DNA of 64,000 nucleotides from Reticulitermes speratus (GCA_021186555.1 JAJKFL010000004.1:13518779-13582778), one strand, 5' to 3'. Numbered from the stretch's first letter, positions 12,710 to 23,602 are shown. The notes: generated by a model from the sequence alone, not told the origin. A program made the numbers and translations.

Positions 12710-13424
12710 ACTACAGTTTCCTAAAACCCTTTATTATATCGATTAGAATATCGAGGATACGGACACGTTTATCTAGCAGCTGAAGTTTTGGTTCCAGCAC
12801 ATATAGCCCCCCTCTGTCTCTCTGAAATACGACTTCAACTCTGAACAACACGATCCACTTCGTAGGCCTGTCTATGTAAATTCACAAATCACGATTCATT
12901 TCAGCCGGCTGCAACCCCACGGTGGCATGCTTTCAATAACGTCAATCACGACCTACTGTGCTCAGTGATTACCATAATCAGCGATGCGTTCGTCACTGGA
13001 CACCGGAAGTTCCAATTTTTATAGTAAATTAACGAAGAAATTATCAATTTTCCTTCTCTAATGAAGCAATAAACACAATTATCGAAGTCAGCAAATTTCG
13101 CATGATTGATTAATCTCCACAAAAATGACAACTGTACATTGTTGCCAATTTGTAACAAGTAAGTGATAAACAAGCACAACAAGCACACAAACACGATAAA
13201 CGCTGACTGTTGCCAAACGTCATTTCAACGCTACTGTTCGGAACAAATAATTCTGCAGCAATGTCACGAGGCATTGTTACAAGTACGAATCGTAACAATT
13301 GTATCAGCCGTCTGCATTGTTGAACCACTGACCCGTTCAATTAACCACACGACGTGACAACTGTGTCAGGCCAAGGATACCCAATACGCAGCACGCAGAC
13401 CACAGCCCGCCTGAACCATTAAAC
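12710..13424. other. No recognisable feature
   Basis: About 700 bp of ordinary-composition sequence. Overlapping short open frames (64-82 codons) near 12946-13357 lie on both strands and show no domain. I see no repeat or terminal inverted repeat. Confidence 0.35.
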
Positions 13425-13590
13425 AAAGGTAAGGTTCACCTCAGAACATGCCATGAAGACCCACAGGGAGAGGGGGGATATTGTTCTACTCTTTCTTTGA
13501 CCTCGGCGCTAGATGGGGGTGGGTGGTCAACTCCACGCCCCGGCCGCTTTACCCCCAGTAAAGAGAGCGGGTACCCATTGTACAGCAGGC
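13425..13590 (-). mobile_element. SINE-1 fragment (3' part only)
   Basis: The minus strand matches the body and tail of the tRNA-derived SINE seen complete at 14507 and 42015: the GGTACCC segment, then GTAAAGCGGCCGGGGCGTGG, then CCCCATCTAGCGCCGAGG, then the tail through TCATGGCATG. The tRNA-like head is missing, so this is a truncated copy. Confidence 0.7.
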
Positions 13591-13775
13591 TCCAAAACAT
13601 TAAGAACACATACGGCTCATGGCAACATAACAGCGGACACGTGACATCAGTCACCGTACTGCACAGAGGCCGATACTTACAAAGACAACAAGTAACGATA
13701 CCGATAATTTTTATATAAAAATGCTTTAATGTTTAATTGTTTTGTAAAGTTTAAAATTTTATAAATTGTATTGAT

Positions 13776-14222
13776 ATGCACTGTGTAACAATAGGACAGA
13801 GATATGCACTGTGTAACAATATGCACTGTGTAACAATATGCACTGTGTAACAATATGCACTGTGTAACAATATGCACTGTGTAACAATAGGACAGAGATA
13901 TGCACTATGTAACAATATGCACTGTGTAACAATATGCACTGTGTAACAATAGGACAGAGATATGCACTGTGTAACAATATGCACTGTGTAACAATATGCA
14001 CTGTGTAACAATATGCACTGTGTAACAATATGCACTGTGTAACAATAGGACAGAGATATGCACTATGTAACAATATGCACTGTGTAACAATATGCACTGT
14101 GTAACAATATGCACTGTGTAACAATAGGACAGAGATATGCACTATGTAACAATATGCACTGTGTAACAATAGGACAGAGATATGCACTGTGTAACAATAT
14201 GCACTGTGTAACAATAGGACCG
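13776..14222. repeat. 17-bp tandem repeat with interspersed 11-bp insert
   Basis: The unit is ATATGCACTGTGTAACA. At irregular intervals the segment AGGACAGAG is added before the next ATATGCAC, giving a two-word pattern along the array. Minus-strand open frames of up to 165 codons are produced by the repeat alone (LLLHSAYCYTVHI-type peptides). Confidence 0.95.
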
Positions 14223-14506
14223 AGATCTCAATGTGACCCTTGAATAATGTTTGCAATTGTGATTTTGAATTTTATGTTGTTCAAATGGCCTGAAGACCGC
14301 CATATAATTGGTTGAAACATGTAGCCACACATTTATGTAATACAATATATGATATAATAAAATATAATGTAATATAATTAGTTTTGTTGATGGTAAATAG
14401 TAGCAATTTATAGTGTGTTAATACTGTTGTAATTTGGTCTTTACCAAAGATGATGAGAAAAACTTCTGAACAGTAACTGACCACGTACAAACGAAAATAA
14501 ATTAAT

Positions 14507-14790
14507 TCGTCGGGACAGCTCAGTAGGTATAGTGACCAGGCTACGAACTGGACAACCGGGGGTTCGAATCCTGGCACAGGCAAGATATTCTTCTCTTCTC
14601 CAAAATGTCCACACCCGCTCTGGGGCCCACCCAGTGGCTACCGGGGTTCTTTCCCGGGGGTGAAGTTGCCGGAACGTGATGTTGACCACTCATTTCTATC
14701 TAGCGCCGAGGTTAAGAATGAGCGGAGTTATACCTCTACTCCCCCTGTATACCTTCATGGCGTGAACAGAAACAACTTTAAATTTTATTG
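14507..14790 (+). mobile_element. SINE-1, tRNA-derived, near full length
   Basis: The head has RNA polymerase III-type boxes: an A-box-like ACAGCTCAGTAGG and a B box GGTTCGAATCC at 14561-14571. The body includes GGGGCCCACCCAG, CCCGGGGGTGAAG and CTAGCGCCGAGG, and ends with CCTTCATGGCGTGAACAG. The same body recurs at 42015, 45478 and 46000 and, in decayed or reversed form, at 13425, 53900, 54345 and 58725. It encodes no protein and would depend on a LINE for movement. Confidence 0.85.
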
Positions 14791-14948
14791 AAATCAATAG
14801 ACGTGAGAGAAAGAGGTACAGTTGTGTGTAAGATAAATGTAACTAGCAAAACAAAACCTAAAACAGCAGAAAGGGACGAGAGGGAGGAACTGAAACAGAA
14901 TTGTAATGGGCTTTAATGTGAACATGTTGCTGCACGAGACTGTACTTG

Positions 14949-15796
14949 AGTCTAAATCAAACCAACAAATGCACAAGATTATTGGTAAGTATAAGATACA
15001 TTTTCAACCCGTACACATGTTTCGGCAAATAGACTGCCATCTTCAGGACGTATATATCAGAGCTACAAGTGCTGTCTGCATCCAAACATACAACATACGG
15101 TCTGACAGTAAAAGTTTTGTATGTCTGTCACGATTCAAGACGTACAGATGGATTAGAGCAGTGGTATTCAACCTGGGGTACGCATACCCCCGGGGGTACG
15201 CGAAGACATCTTAGGGGGTACGTAAAATTAAAAAAAAATAAATATATTATTTCATGATAAACACTGAACAATCAGGGTCACATTTAGGGTTAGCCACAAG
15301 AGACAGGACGTAAGGACATGCGATTTGGGAGCGCCATTTTGTCTCTCTCTCTCTCCTTTATGCGATTCTTATCTGGGCGGCTAGTTTCATTTTATTCCAC
15401 ATAGTGCATATAATTTTGCTTTGCTAAAATACCTTTGTTCCTTTATTAATTTTTATATGATAGACAATAATATATTTGTTATTTAATAGCTTGTCTCTCC
15501 TTTTTCTCATTTAAAACTTATTATTTAATACATTATTTTGGATGTAATTTATTTAATTATTTTAGATGTAGATTATAGACTATGTATAACTTGAATTATG
15601 CACCAACAACTTTGGGGGTACAAAGTCGAAGAGAAATTAAATCTGGGGTTACGTGAACAAAAAAGGTTGAATACCACTGTGCTAGACTAAAAACAACAAA
15701 ACACTGTGCGTCCAATAGTTAAAAGTAAACATGCCGTAAGATCCCACTATAAACTTTTAATGTTTAAAATTTTAACACCGATTCATGTAAACAATT

Positions 15797-15843
<47 letters not shown>

Positions 15844-16183
15844 TCTGGGATCTTACGGCATGTTTGTTTTTAACTGTTAGACGCACAGTGTTTTGTTGTT
15901 TTGATGTTTTGTTGTTTTGATGTTTTGTTGTTTTGTTGTTTTGATGTTTTGTTGATTTGATGTTTTGTTGTTTTGTTGTTTATAGTCTAGTCCATCTGTA
16001 CGTCTTGAATCGTGACAGACATACAAAACTTTTACTGTCAGACCGTATGTTGTATGTTTGGATGCAGACAGCACTTGTAGCTCTGATATATACGTCCTGA
16101 AGATGGCAGTCTATTTGCCGAAACATGTGTAATGTATCTTATACCTACCAATAATCGTGTGCATTTGTTGGTTTGATTTAGAC
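14949..16183. mobile_element. Large fold-back (inverted-repeat) element
   Basis: The left arm begins AGTCTAAATCAAACCAACAA at 14949 and the right arm ends with its reverse complement near 16183. The arms also match at GTCTGACAGTAAAAG, CATGTTTCGG and GATCTTACGGCATGTTT. The left arm is split by a 521-bp hAT-like insertion (15159-15679). Without it, each arm is about 280 bp around a loop of about 100 bp holding an (AT)n run at about 15800-15841. The right arm has gained TTTTGTTGTTTTGATG repeats at 15894-15980. Both arms carry the CCGAAACATGT motif found in other palindromic elements here. Confidence 0.85.
15159..15679. mobile_element. hAT-like MITE inserted in the fold-back arm
   Basis: The terminal inverted repeats are CAGTGGTATTCAACC at 15159 and GGTTGAATACCACTG ending at 15679, perfect over 15 bp; the next bases on the two sides (TGGGGTACGC / GGGGTACAAAG) are also related. 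The flanks are GATTAGAG and TGCTAGAC. The uninterrupted opposite arm reads GACTAGAC, so both flanks are decayed copies of one 8-bp target. An 8-bp duplication with TAGA at its core and CAGNGG ends fits the hAT superfamily. No transposase frame remains. Confidence 0.85.
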
Positions 16184-16189
16184 TTACGA

Positions 16190-16237
16190 TAAACTGCAGG
16201 CTGCACAAAACACACGAACTGTGCTTGAGCTTGAACA

Positions 16238-16284
<47 letters not shown>

Positions 16285-16640
16285 TTGGTCGTTATTACTT
16301 TATGTTACCTTAAGCTGAGGCTGACACAAAAGAGGGGTAAAGCTCCACTCACGCTTAAAGTCGACACAGGGTGGCGTGGCCACTTTCACGCTCCAGCCGC
16401 TTTACTCCCAAGTAAACACAATTCCGATACGCACTCGACACCACCGCTTGGAGTCGAGCCTTCAGTCACTGACTGCCTGCAACGTGGGCCTTTATTGGCG
16501 CTGTTAATTAGTAATGAGTGTCGTCATTATCGTCAACGTCATTTGCGGTTTATTTGACGAAGCGCTCAGTAACTCAGACTGGAATAATTGGAACATACCT
16601 TGAAAAGGATTTGGAAGGAATTGGCCACGGCCTGTTTAAA
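16190..16640. other. (ATT)n microsatellite and faint SINE-like sequence
   Basis: A run of TTA triplets lies at 16240-16282. At 16370-16410 the text GCTCCAGCCGCTTTACTCCC resembles the SINE-1 body but is too decayed to call a copy. No gene is evident. Confidence 0.5.
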
Positions 16641-16653
16641 GTACTGCCTCAGT

Positions 16654-16931
16654 TTTTCACACTGTTCACACCGTGCATCTTCGTCATATTAAATTAAGTT
16701 TCAGACCAACTGATGCACACTAAAACCACTTTTATTGTAGCATTATTATAATTGTTAAAATTATACAGGGCATACACAAAAGAATGGTGCGGTTTTAATA
16801 GTGTTCACTATTAAAACCGCACCATTCGTTTGTGTATGCCCTGTATATAAGGGGTATAATTTTAACAATTATAATAAAGCTACAATAAAAGTGGCTTCAG
16901 TGTGCATCAGTTGGTCTGAAACTTAATTTAA
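16654..16931. mobile_element. Palindromic SINE-like element with 12-bp target duplication
   Basis: A head of about 30 bp (TTCACACTGTTCACACCGTG onward) is followed by a near-perfect hairpin with arms of about 120 bp folding around TAGTGTTCACTA at about 16800. The arms contain AAATTAAGTTTCAGACCAAC, GGGCATACACAAA and AATGGTGCGGTTTTAA. The 12-mer TACTGCCTCAGT occurs immediately left (16642-16653) and right (16932-16943). A shorter relative is at 60267-60368. Confidence 0.8.
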
Positions 16932-17057
16932 TACTGCCTCAGTGTTTGCCTGTAGTGAGTATCGGTGCGTCGGTGCGTCGGCAGAGTTGAAAAGTGCGTA
17001 GCGTCTGCGAATAAGACACGATTTACCGCCTGAGCCACCTTCAATACTCAGCTAATC

Positions 17058-17716
17058 AACTGACTGACTGACTAACTAATCCAGGGAGCAGAGTCCTTCA
17101 GAAGCTAACAGTTCCTCAGCTAGTCAAAAACTTCCCAGCATTTTATGGAACCCGAAGGTTCATTACCGCGTTCACAACAGCCCACCACTTGTCTCTGTCC
17201 TGAGCCACATCAATCCACTCTACGTCATCGCATGCTACTTCAGATACATTTTAATATTATCCTCCCATCTATGCCTGGGTCTTCCAAGTGGTCTCCTTCC
17301 CTCAGATCTCCCCACCAAAATCCTGTTTGCACCTCGCCCCTCCCCCATACGTGCTACATGCCCCGCCCACGTCATTCTTCTTGATTTTATCACCCGAATA
17401 GTATTTGGTGATCAGTACAGATCATTAAGTTCCTCGTTATGTAGTCTTCTCCACTCCCCTGTTACCTCGTCCCTCTTAGGCCCAAATATCCCCCTCAGCA
17501 CCCTATTCTCGAACACCCTCAGCCTATGTTCCTCCCTCAGTGTGACAGACCAAGTTTCACACCCATACAAAACAACAACAAAATTATAGTTCTGTATATC
17601 TTAATGTTTGTATTTTTAGACAGCAAACTGTAAGACACAAGATCCTGCACCGAATGATAACAAGCATTACGTGACTTCAATCTGCTCTTAATTTCTTTGT
17701 GCATCAATTTCTGTCT
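17058..17716 (-). mobile_element. LINE-A 3' fragment
   Basis: The minus strand matches the LINE at 300-990 through most of its length, with the same GCTAACAGTTCCTCAGCTAG 3' segment and the ACCCGAAGGTTCATTACCG block that encodes the C-terminal residues. Reading frames are interrupted. The 3' end joins GACTGACTGACTAACTAA, a degenerate tetranucleotide tail. Homology stops near 17716. Confidence 0.85.
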
Positions 17717-17999
17717 GTTACAGTTTGTCTGTTACCTGTCTATGTTGTGACGCTGAGCTACATTCTGCTGACGTCACATGACCGCAGCTGTGTCAGCAGT
17801 CGCCTTCTGACTGGCGACTAAAAACACTTCTGTGTTTATTAGGCAGTACTTGCCAGCGTAATGTGAATATGATTGGTTATAAATTGTTTTAAAAAGTTGC
17901 TTGTGATTGCTACATTCGTTAATTCTTGACAGTTTCTAAAGCACTTCCAGACAACAAACTGTCATTACAGTGGATGCTGGTCAAAAGGAGGTCCACATA

Positions 18000-18411
18000 C
18001 AGCAATACCTCGCTCTTTCGACGGGTTTGGGACCAGAGCACTGACGAAAGTCGAAGCATAGCCTTTATTTAGCTTTTATTTATTTACTATACTGTTATCA
18101 CAAAAATAACTGTGAACTGTTTACAGTACAATCACAAAAATAATATAGTGTGAACAGTTTGGTTATTTTAATCACAAAATAAGTAGTATTAATATGTTTA
18201 ATCACAGATATAAGACATTCAGTGCGGATAATTTCAATAAACAGCGCACACAGAACGACTTATATTGAAAGACTGAACGATGAAAGAAACAAGATGGCGC
18301 GCTGTGGTGACGAAATGCGACGAAAGAGCGAAGAAAGCGACGAAATTTGGAAACGTGTTTATAATTGAAAACCGACGAAAGAGCGAAGCGGCGAAAGTCG
18401 AAGTATTGCTG
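18000..18411. mobile_element. pogo/Tigger-like non-autonomous transposon
   Basis: The left end is CAGCAATACCTCGCTCTTTC at 18000 and the right end, reverse-complemented, CAGCAATACTTCGACTTTCG at 18411. TA dinucleotides flank both ends (17998-17999 and 18412-18413). A TA target and CAG-ATACCTCG ends are typical of Tc1/mariner-type pogo/Tigger elements. The 412-bp length and lack of a transposase frame show it is non-autonomous. Confidence 0.75.
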
Positions 18412-18483
18412 TATCTGGATTTTATATTAATTATGAAGTACATACATTTACACAAACAAAAAAAAAAAAAAAAGAGATATAGG

Positions 18484-18750
18484 CAGGATCATAGCTGGGG
18501 GGGGGGGGGGAGGGGTTAGTTTTGCGACAGCGCCGGGGAGCAGAATCCAAGGGGCGGAATAATGGGCAGAAAAAACAAATATTTTTAATGGAATAAATTT
18601 GATTTTCTGCGCTCAACAAATTTTAAAATTTTGATCCAAATAAAAGTAATTCAATAAATGATCGTTATTTTTTTAAAGTTTGTAATTACTGCTAGGGGCG
18701 ACCATTGTGATAACTCACCCCGGGCCCCAAAACACTTAGCTACGCCGCTG
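18484..18750. mobile_element. hAT-like MITE
   Basis: The ends CAGGATCATAGCT (left) and CAGCGGCGTAGCT (right, reverse-complemented) align over 13 bp with four mismatches. The 8-bp flanks GATATAGG and AGTATAGG share their last six bases. Poly-G (18499-18512) and GGGCCC-rich termini are present. Only 267 bp, with no coding content. Confidence 0.6.
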
Positions 18751-19264
18751 AGTATAGGGTAACTGGAACATGGGTCTACTGATAGCTGATGTGGTCCATA
18801 TCTGTAGCTATTCATTAGCGTCGGTTCAAAGCAACTGCTAATTAGTTATAAGAAATCAATTTGCATTGTAGCTAACTGTACGTTCAGAAGGCGAGACGAG
18901 ATCCTGAAACGAATTTGTGAACCGTTTATCATTCTGCGAAGAAAGTTTAATTCGCGGAGTTTTGTTTTACGAGTGTCTTGCTTACGAAAAGGGAAACGTG
19001 GCAAAATTAATGGCAAAACATTACGAGTGAGTTGAGGTTATGTTTGAAAATTTATATTTCATTCTGTAAAAAGTAATCAGAATGGTTTTGTCATCCATTT
19101 ATTTAATTTCATAGAATAAAACCGTTAGAAATGCCAGAATGGAAGAAGTTGCATCTAAACAAGACAGACTACACATCAGTGCACTTACGTCGCCCTGTGA
19201 GACAGGTGACGTAATTATGGGCAGTGTGGATCACCGTAGGTTGCAGAAGATAACAGTGCCATAA
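18751..19264. other. No recognisable feature
   Basis: About 510 bp of AT-rich sequence leading to the first TTAA-flanked 114-bp element. No open frame over 60 codons and no terminal repeat noticed. Confidence 0.35.
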
Positions 19265-20981
19265 TTAACCTGAATTGTATATAAAGACTCAGTCCGTACC
19301 GCGCAGTAAACACACTCCGTCTCAGTTATACAAACCAGTCAGTTAATGCTGTACAGTGAAATAATCGCTGTTTGTTCTGAGATCCACACAAAACACATAA
19401 ATACAGTCCGTACCGCGCAGTAAACACACTCCGTCTCAGTTATACAAACCAGTCAGTTAATGCTGTACAGTGAAATAATCGCTGTTTGTTCTGAGATCCA
19501 CACAAAACACATAAATACAGTCCGTACCGCGCAGTAAACACACTCCGTCTCAGTTATACAAACCAGTCAGTTAATGCTGTACAGTGAAATAATCGCTGTT
19601 TGTTCTGAGATCCACACAAAACACATAAATACAGTCCGTACCGCGCAGTAAACACACTCCGTCTCAGTTATACAAACCAGTCAGTTAATGCTGCACAGTG
19701 AAATAATCGCTGTTTGTTCTGAGATCCACACAAAACACATAAATACACTGTGTGAGCAGAACGTAGAATTGTTGAATGTTCAACATGGCGGTACATATAG
19801 TAACCACTGGGGTTTAATTTAAAGATACAGTCCGTACCGCGCAGTAAACACACTCCGTCTCAGTTATACAAACCAGTCAGTTAATGTTGTACAGTGAAAT
19901 AATCGCTGTTTGTTCTGAGATCCACGCAAAACACATAAATACAGTCCGTACCGCGCAGTAAACACACTCCGTCTCAGTTATACAAACCAGTCAGTTAATG
20001 TTGTACAGTGAAATAATCGATGTTTGTTCTGAGATCCACACAAAACACATAAATACAGTCCGTACCGCGCAGTAAACACACTCCGTCTCAGTTATACAAA
20101 CCAGTCAGTTAATGCTGTACAGTGAAATAATCGCTGTTTGTTCTGAGATCCACACAAAACACATAAATACACTGTGTGGGCAGAACGTAGAATTTGTGAA
20201 CGTTAAACATGGCGGTACATATAGTAACCACTGGGGTTTAATTTAAAGACTCAGTCCCTACCGCGCAGTAAACACACTCCGTCTCAGTTATACAAACCTG
20301 TCAGTTAATGCTGTACAGTGAAATAATCGCTGTTTGTTCTGAGATCCACGCAAAACACATAAATACAGTCCGTACCGCGCAGTAAACACACTCCGTCTCA
20401 GTTATACAAACCAGTCAGTTAATGTTGTACAGTGAAATAATCGATGTTTGTTCTGAGATCCACGCAAAACACATAAATACAGTCCGTACCGCGCAGTAAA
20501 CACACTCCGTCTCAGTTATACAAACCAGTCAGTTAATGTTGTACAGTGAAATAATCGATGTTTGTTCTGAGATCCACACAAAACACATAAATACAGTCCG
20601 TACCGCGCAGTAAACACACTCCGTCTCAGTTATACAAACCAGTCAGTTAATGCTGTACAGTGAAATAATCGCTGTTTGTTCTGAGATCCACACAAAACAC
20701 ATAAATACACTGTGTGGGCAGAACGTAGAATTTGTGAACGTTAAACATGGCGGTACATATAGTAACCACTGGGGTTTAATTTAAAGACTCAGTCCCTACC
20801 GCGCAGTAAACACACTCCGTCTCAGTTATACAAACCTGTCAGTTAATGCTGTACAGTGAAATAATCGCTGTTTGTTCTGAGATCCACACAAAACACATAA
20901 ATACACTGTGTCGGCAGAACGTAGAATTGTGAGTGTTAAACGTAGCGGTACATATAGTAACCACTGGGCTTTGAAGGGTTT
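19265..20981 (+). mobile_element. TTAA-flanked VNTR element, compound copy with 12 units
   Basis: The 114-bp unit starts AGTCCGTACCGCGCAGTAAA and includes CTGTACAGTGAAATAATCGC and GAGATCCACACAAAACAC. Units begin at 19291, 19405, 19519 and 19633; at 19829, 19943 and 20057; at 20253, 20367, 20481 and 20595; and at 20791. Each group is followed by a roughly 83-bp tail (CACTGTGTGAGCAGAACG ... AGTAACCACTGGGGTTTAAT). The left end is TTAACCTGAATTGTATATAA, with TTAA at 19265-19268. The right end GGGCTTTGAAGGGTTT lacks the second TTAA. The repeat stands in for any gene; no transposase is seen. Confidence 0.85.
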
Positions 20982-21261
20982 CCAGGAAATTTGAACGTGA
21001 GTAGATTTGTGTGGTAGTGACATTCAAGCCTGGTTGTCTGCCGTCCTAACGTCGTAATGTTCCTCACTGTGTCTAAGCGAAAGCCTGGCTAGAATCTACA
21101 GACAGTGACGACCTATTTACATTACCTCGGTACACTGTATGTACACTGTATGTACACTGTTCACAACAGCCATCCCATCCAATGCTCTGTACCAGTTCAG
21201 TCGCGAAGCACCACACAAAATACCTTCAGATTCATCGCCCAATTCAGTTCACGTCTCTTTA

Positions 21262-21812
21262 TAAACTAACTAACTAAATAACTAACTAACTAACTCCATG
21301 GAGCAAAGTCCTTCTTGAGAAGCTAATAGGTCGTCAGCTAGTCAAGAAATTCCCCGCCTTTTATGGAACCTGAAGGTTCATTACCGCACTCACAACAGCC
21401 CGCCACCTGTCCCTATCCTGAGCCATATCAATCCAGTCCATGCCCCCCCATCCCACTTCTTGAAGATCCAATTTTAATATTATCCTCCCATCTACGCCTC
21501 GGTCTTCCAAGTGGTCTCCTTCCCTCAGGTCTCCCCACCAAAATCCTGTATGCACCTCTCCCCTCACCCATACGTGCTACATGCCCCGCCCACCTCATTG
21601 TTCGTGATTTGATCACCCGAATAATATTTGGTGATGAGTACAGATCATTAAGTTCCTCGTTATGTAGTCTTCTCCACTCCCCCGTTACCCCGTCCCTCTT
21701 AGGCCCAAGTATCTCCCTCAGCACCCTATTCTCGAACACCCTCAGTCTATGTTCCTCCCTCAGTGTGACAGACCAAGTTTCACACCCATACAAAACAACA
21801 GGCAAAATTACA
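21262..21812 (-). mobile_element. LINE-A 3' fragment, best-preserved C-terminal frame
   Basis: The minus strand has a 125-codon open frame (21805-21428) with [56 protein letters not shown] and [15 protein letters not shown]. One extra A near 21470, compared with the copy at 470, shifts the frame. The continuation [20 protein letters not shown], then [15 protein letters not shown] and a stop, is read in the next frame. These residues follow the catalytic domain in many insect LINEs. The 3' end abuts AACTAACTAACTAAATAAC. Confidence 0.92.
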
Positions 21813-22245
21813 GATCTGCCATGATCTCGAATTGCATTCGTTGCGTCCAGCCTACGTATGTTTATAATACAGATACATTATTTTATCTGACAACTCGAGT
21901 CACTCACAACGCAGTACTCTGTAGTTCATAACGTTCTGAATGAGTCACTAACACAAGAAGGACGCAGCTACAAATAAAGTCCTACTTACACAACAACGGT
22001 CTCAGGAAGCCCGAACTGTTTACAACCTTTGACTCTTATCATTTGCAACTTCAGCCCGCATGCTTTCTGCCGCCCCAAACAAATCCCCCCCAGGTCTCCT
22101 TTTGTGCTCACACGTGTTTGCATTTCGCGCCAATTTCTTTTTACACAGCTCAAATATTAGAAAAACGAAAGGAAGGAGATTTGCAGTTTGTGAAATATGA
22201 CACTGTCAGCGTATTTTTGCCCAAAAACCGATGGCTAAAATGCCG
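21813..22245. other. No recognisable gene
   Basis: About 430 bp. The end near 22232 (AAAATGCCGCCCCAGGCAC) resembles the GC-rich terminal sequence of a DNA transposon and runs straight into the next minisatellite. Nothing else is identifiable. Confidence 0.35.
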
Positions 22246-23106
22246 CCCCAGGCACGTGCTTGTTAGAGCCTAGAGGCACGTGCTTGCTAGATCCTAGTGC
22301 CTAGAGCCTACAGACTAGTGTCTAGAGCCTAGAGGCACGTGCTTGCTAGATCCTAGTGCCTAGAGCCTACAGACTAATGTCTAGAGCCTAGTGCCTAGAG
22401 AAACGTGCTTGCTAGAGACTAGTGCCTAGAGGTACGTGCTTGCTAGAGCCTAGAGGCACGTGCTTGCCAGATACTAGTGCCTAGAGCCTACAGACTAGTG
22501 CCTAGATACTAGTGCCTAGAGCCTAGTGCATAGAGGCACGTGCTTGCTAGAGACTAGTGCGTAGATGTACATGCTTGCTAGAGACTAGTACCTAAAGCCT
22601 AGTGCCTAGAGGCACGTGTTTGCTAGAGCCTAGTGCCTAGAGGCACGTGCTTGCTAGAGCCTAGAGGCACGTTCTTGCTAGATCCTAGTGCCTAGAGCCT
22701 ACAGACTAGTGCCTAGATACTAGTGCCTAGAGCCTAGTGCATAGAGGCACGTGCTTGCTAGAGACTAGTGCCTAAAGCCTAGTGCCTAGAGGCACGTGCT
22801 TGCTAGAGACTTGCGCCTAAAGCCTAGTGCCTAGAGTCACGTGCTTGCTAGAGACTTGTGCCTAAAGCCTAGTGCCTGAGGCACGTGTTTGCTAGAGCCT
22901 AGTGCCTAGAGGCACGTGCTTGCTAGAGACTTGCGCCTAAAGCCTAGTGCCTAGAGTCACGTGCTTGCTAGAGACTTGTGCCTAAAGCCTAGTGCCTGAG
23001 GCACGTGTTTGCTAGAGCCTAGTGCCTAGAGGCACGTGCTTGCTAGAGACTAGTGCTTAGAGCCTAGAGGCATGTGCTTGCTAGAGACTAGTGCCTAGTG
23101 CCTAGA
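22246..23106. repeat. CACGTG-rich complex minisatellite
   Basis: Built from short words such as CTAGAGGCACGTGCTTGC, TAGAGACTAGTGC and CTAGAGCCTACAGACTAGTG in changing order. The E-box palindrome CACGTG appears in most of the longer units. A tract near 22795-22916 is repeated almost exactly at 22917-23036. The right edge, read on the minus strand, is CAGGGCCGGCTCTAGGCAC, which looks like a DNA-transposon terminus. Confidence 0.9.
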
Positions 23107-23107
23107 G

Positions 23108-23176
23108 CCGGCCCTGGTCATTTGAACCCCCCAAGAGCTCTAAAGCCATCTGCTCTACCACGCCCATGCAGCTTGT
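23108..23176 (-). mobile_element. tRNA-like remnant
   Basis: The minus strand reads GGGCGTGGTAGAGCAGATGG (A-box-like) and, downstream, GGGGGGTTCAAATGACC (B-box-like). The order and spacing match a tRNA gene or SINE head, but the sequence does not form a convincing full cloverleaf, and no tail of a SINE family seen elsewhere follows. Confidence 0.4.
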
Positions 23177-23602
23177 AGACGTAATCTGACGTCTTTTAAC
23201 AACCAACGTGTAAGATTTGAGGCTTTCACAGCGGTGCTGCTGAGGATTGAAGTCGTCTGATATGTGCCACCGTGCCACTAGGTGAGTGGCTCCCGACGTT
23301 TCGGAGAATTCTGTATCTGTGCCACATTAACTGTCCTGTTGCAAGAAACCCAGAAAGCCCACATGCAGCTTGGCGTTTGTTCCAGACGTTACTTCGCTGC
23401 TGAACTGCGGCATGAGGAATCGATTTGTTGTTGTACAGCAGAACAGTCTGTCCGTCCGTCTGTGCAAACTTTACAAGAGCGACGATAAAAATAGCAAGAA
23501 TAAAATCACAGCTACACAAATTTAGGGTCTGTTTTATGCCTCCTGCAGTTTAAGTGTAAAGAGGTGAAGATCGCCATTTTGTACTTCCGTGCAGGTGTAT
23601 AC

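Noticed and set aside
13751..14256. Minus-strand frame of 165 codons
   Set aside because: It consists of the 17-bp repeat translated in rotating frames.
19265..20981. LTR of a retrotransposon (TATATAAAG looks like a promoter)
   Set aside because: No TG...CA ends, primer-binding site or polypurine tract were seen, and TTAA flanks fit a DNA transposon better.
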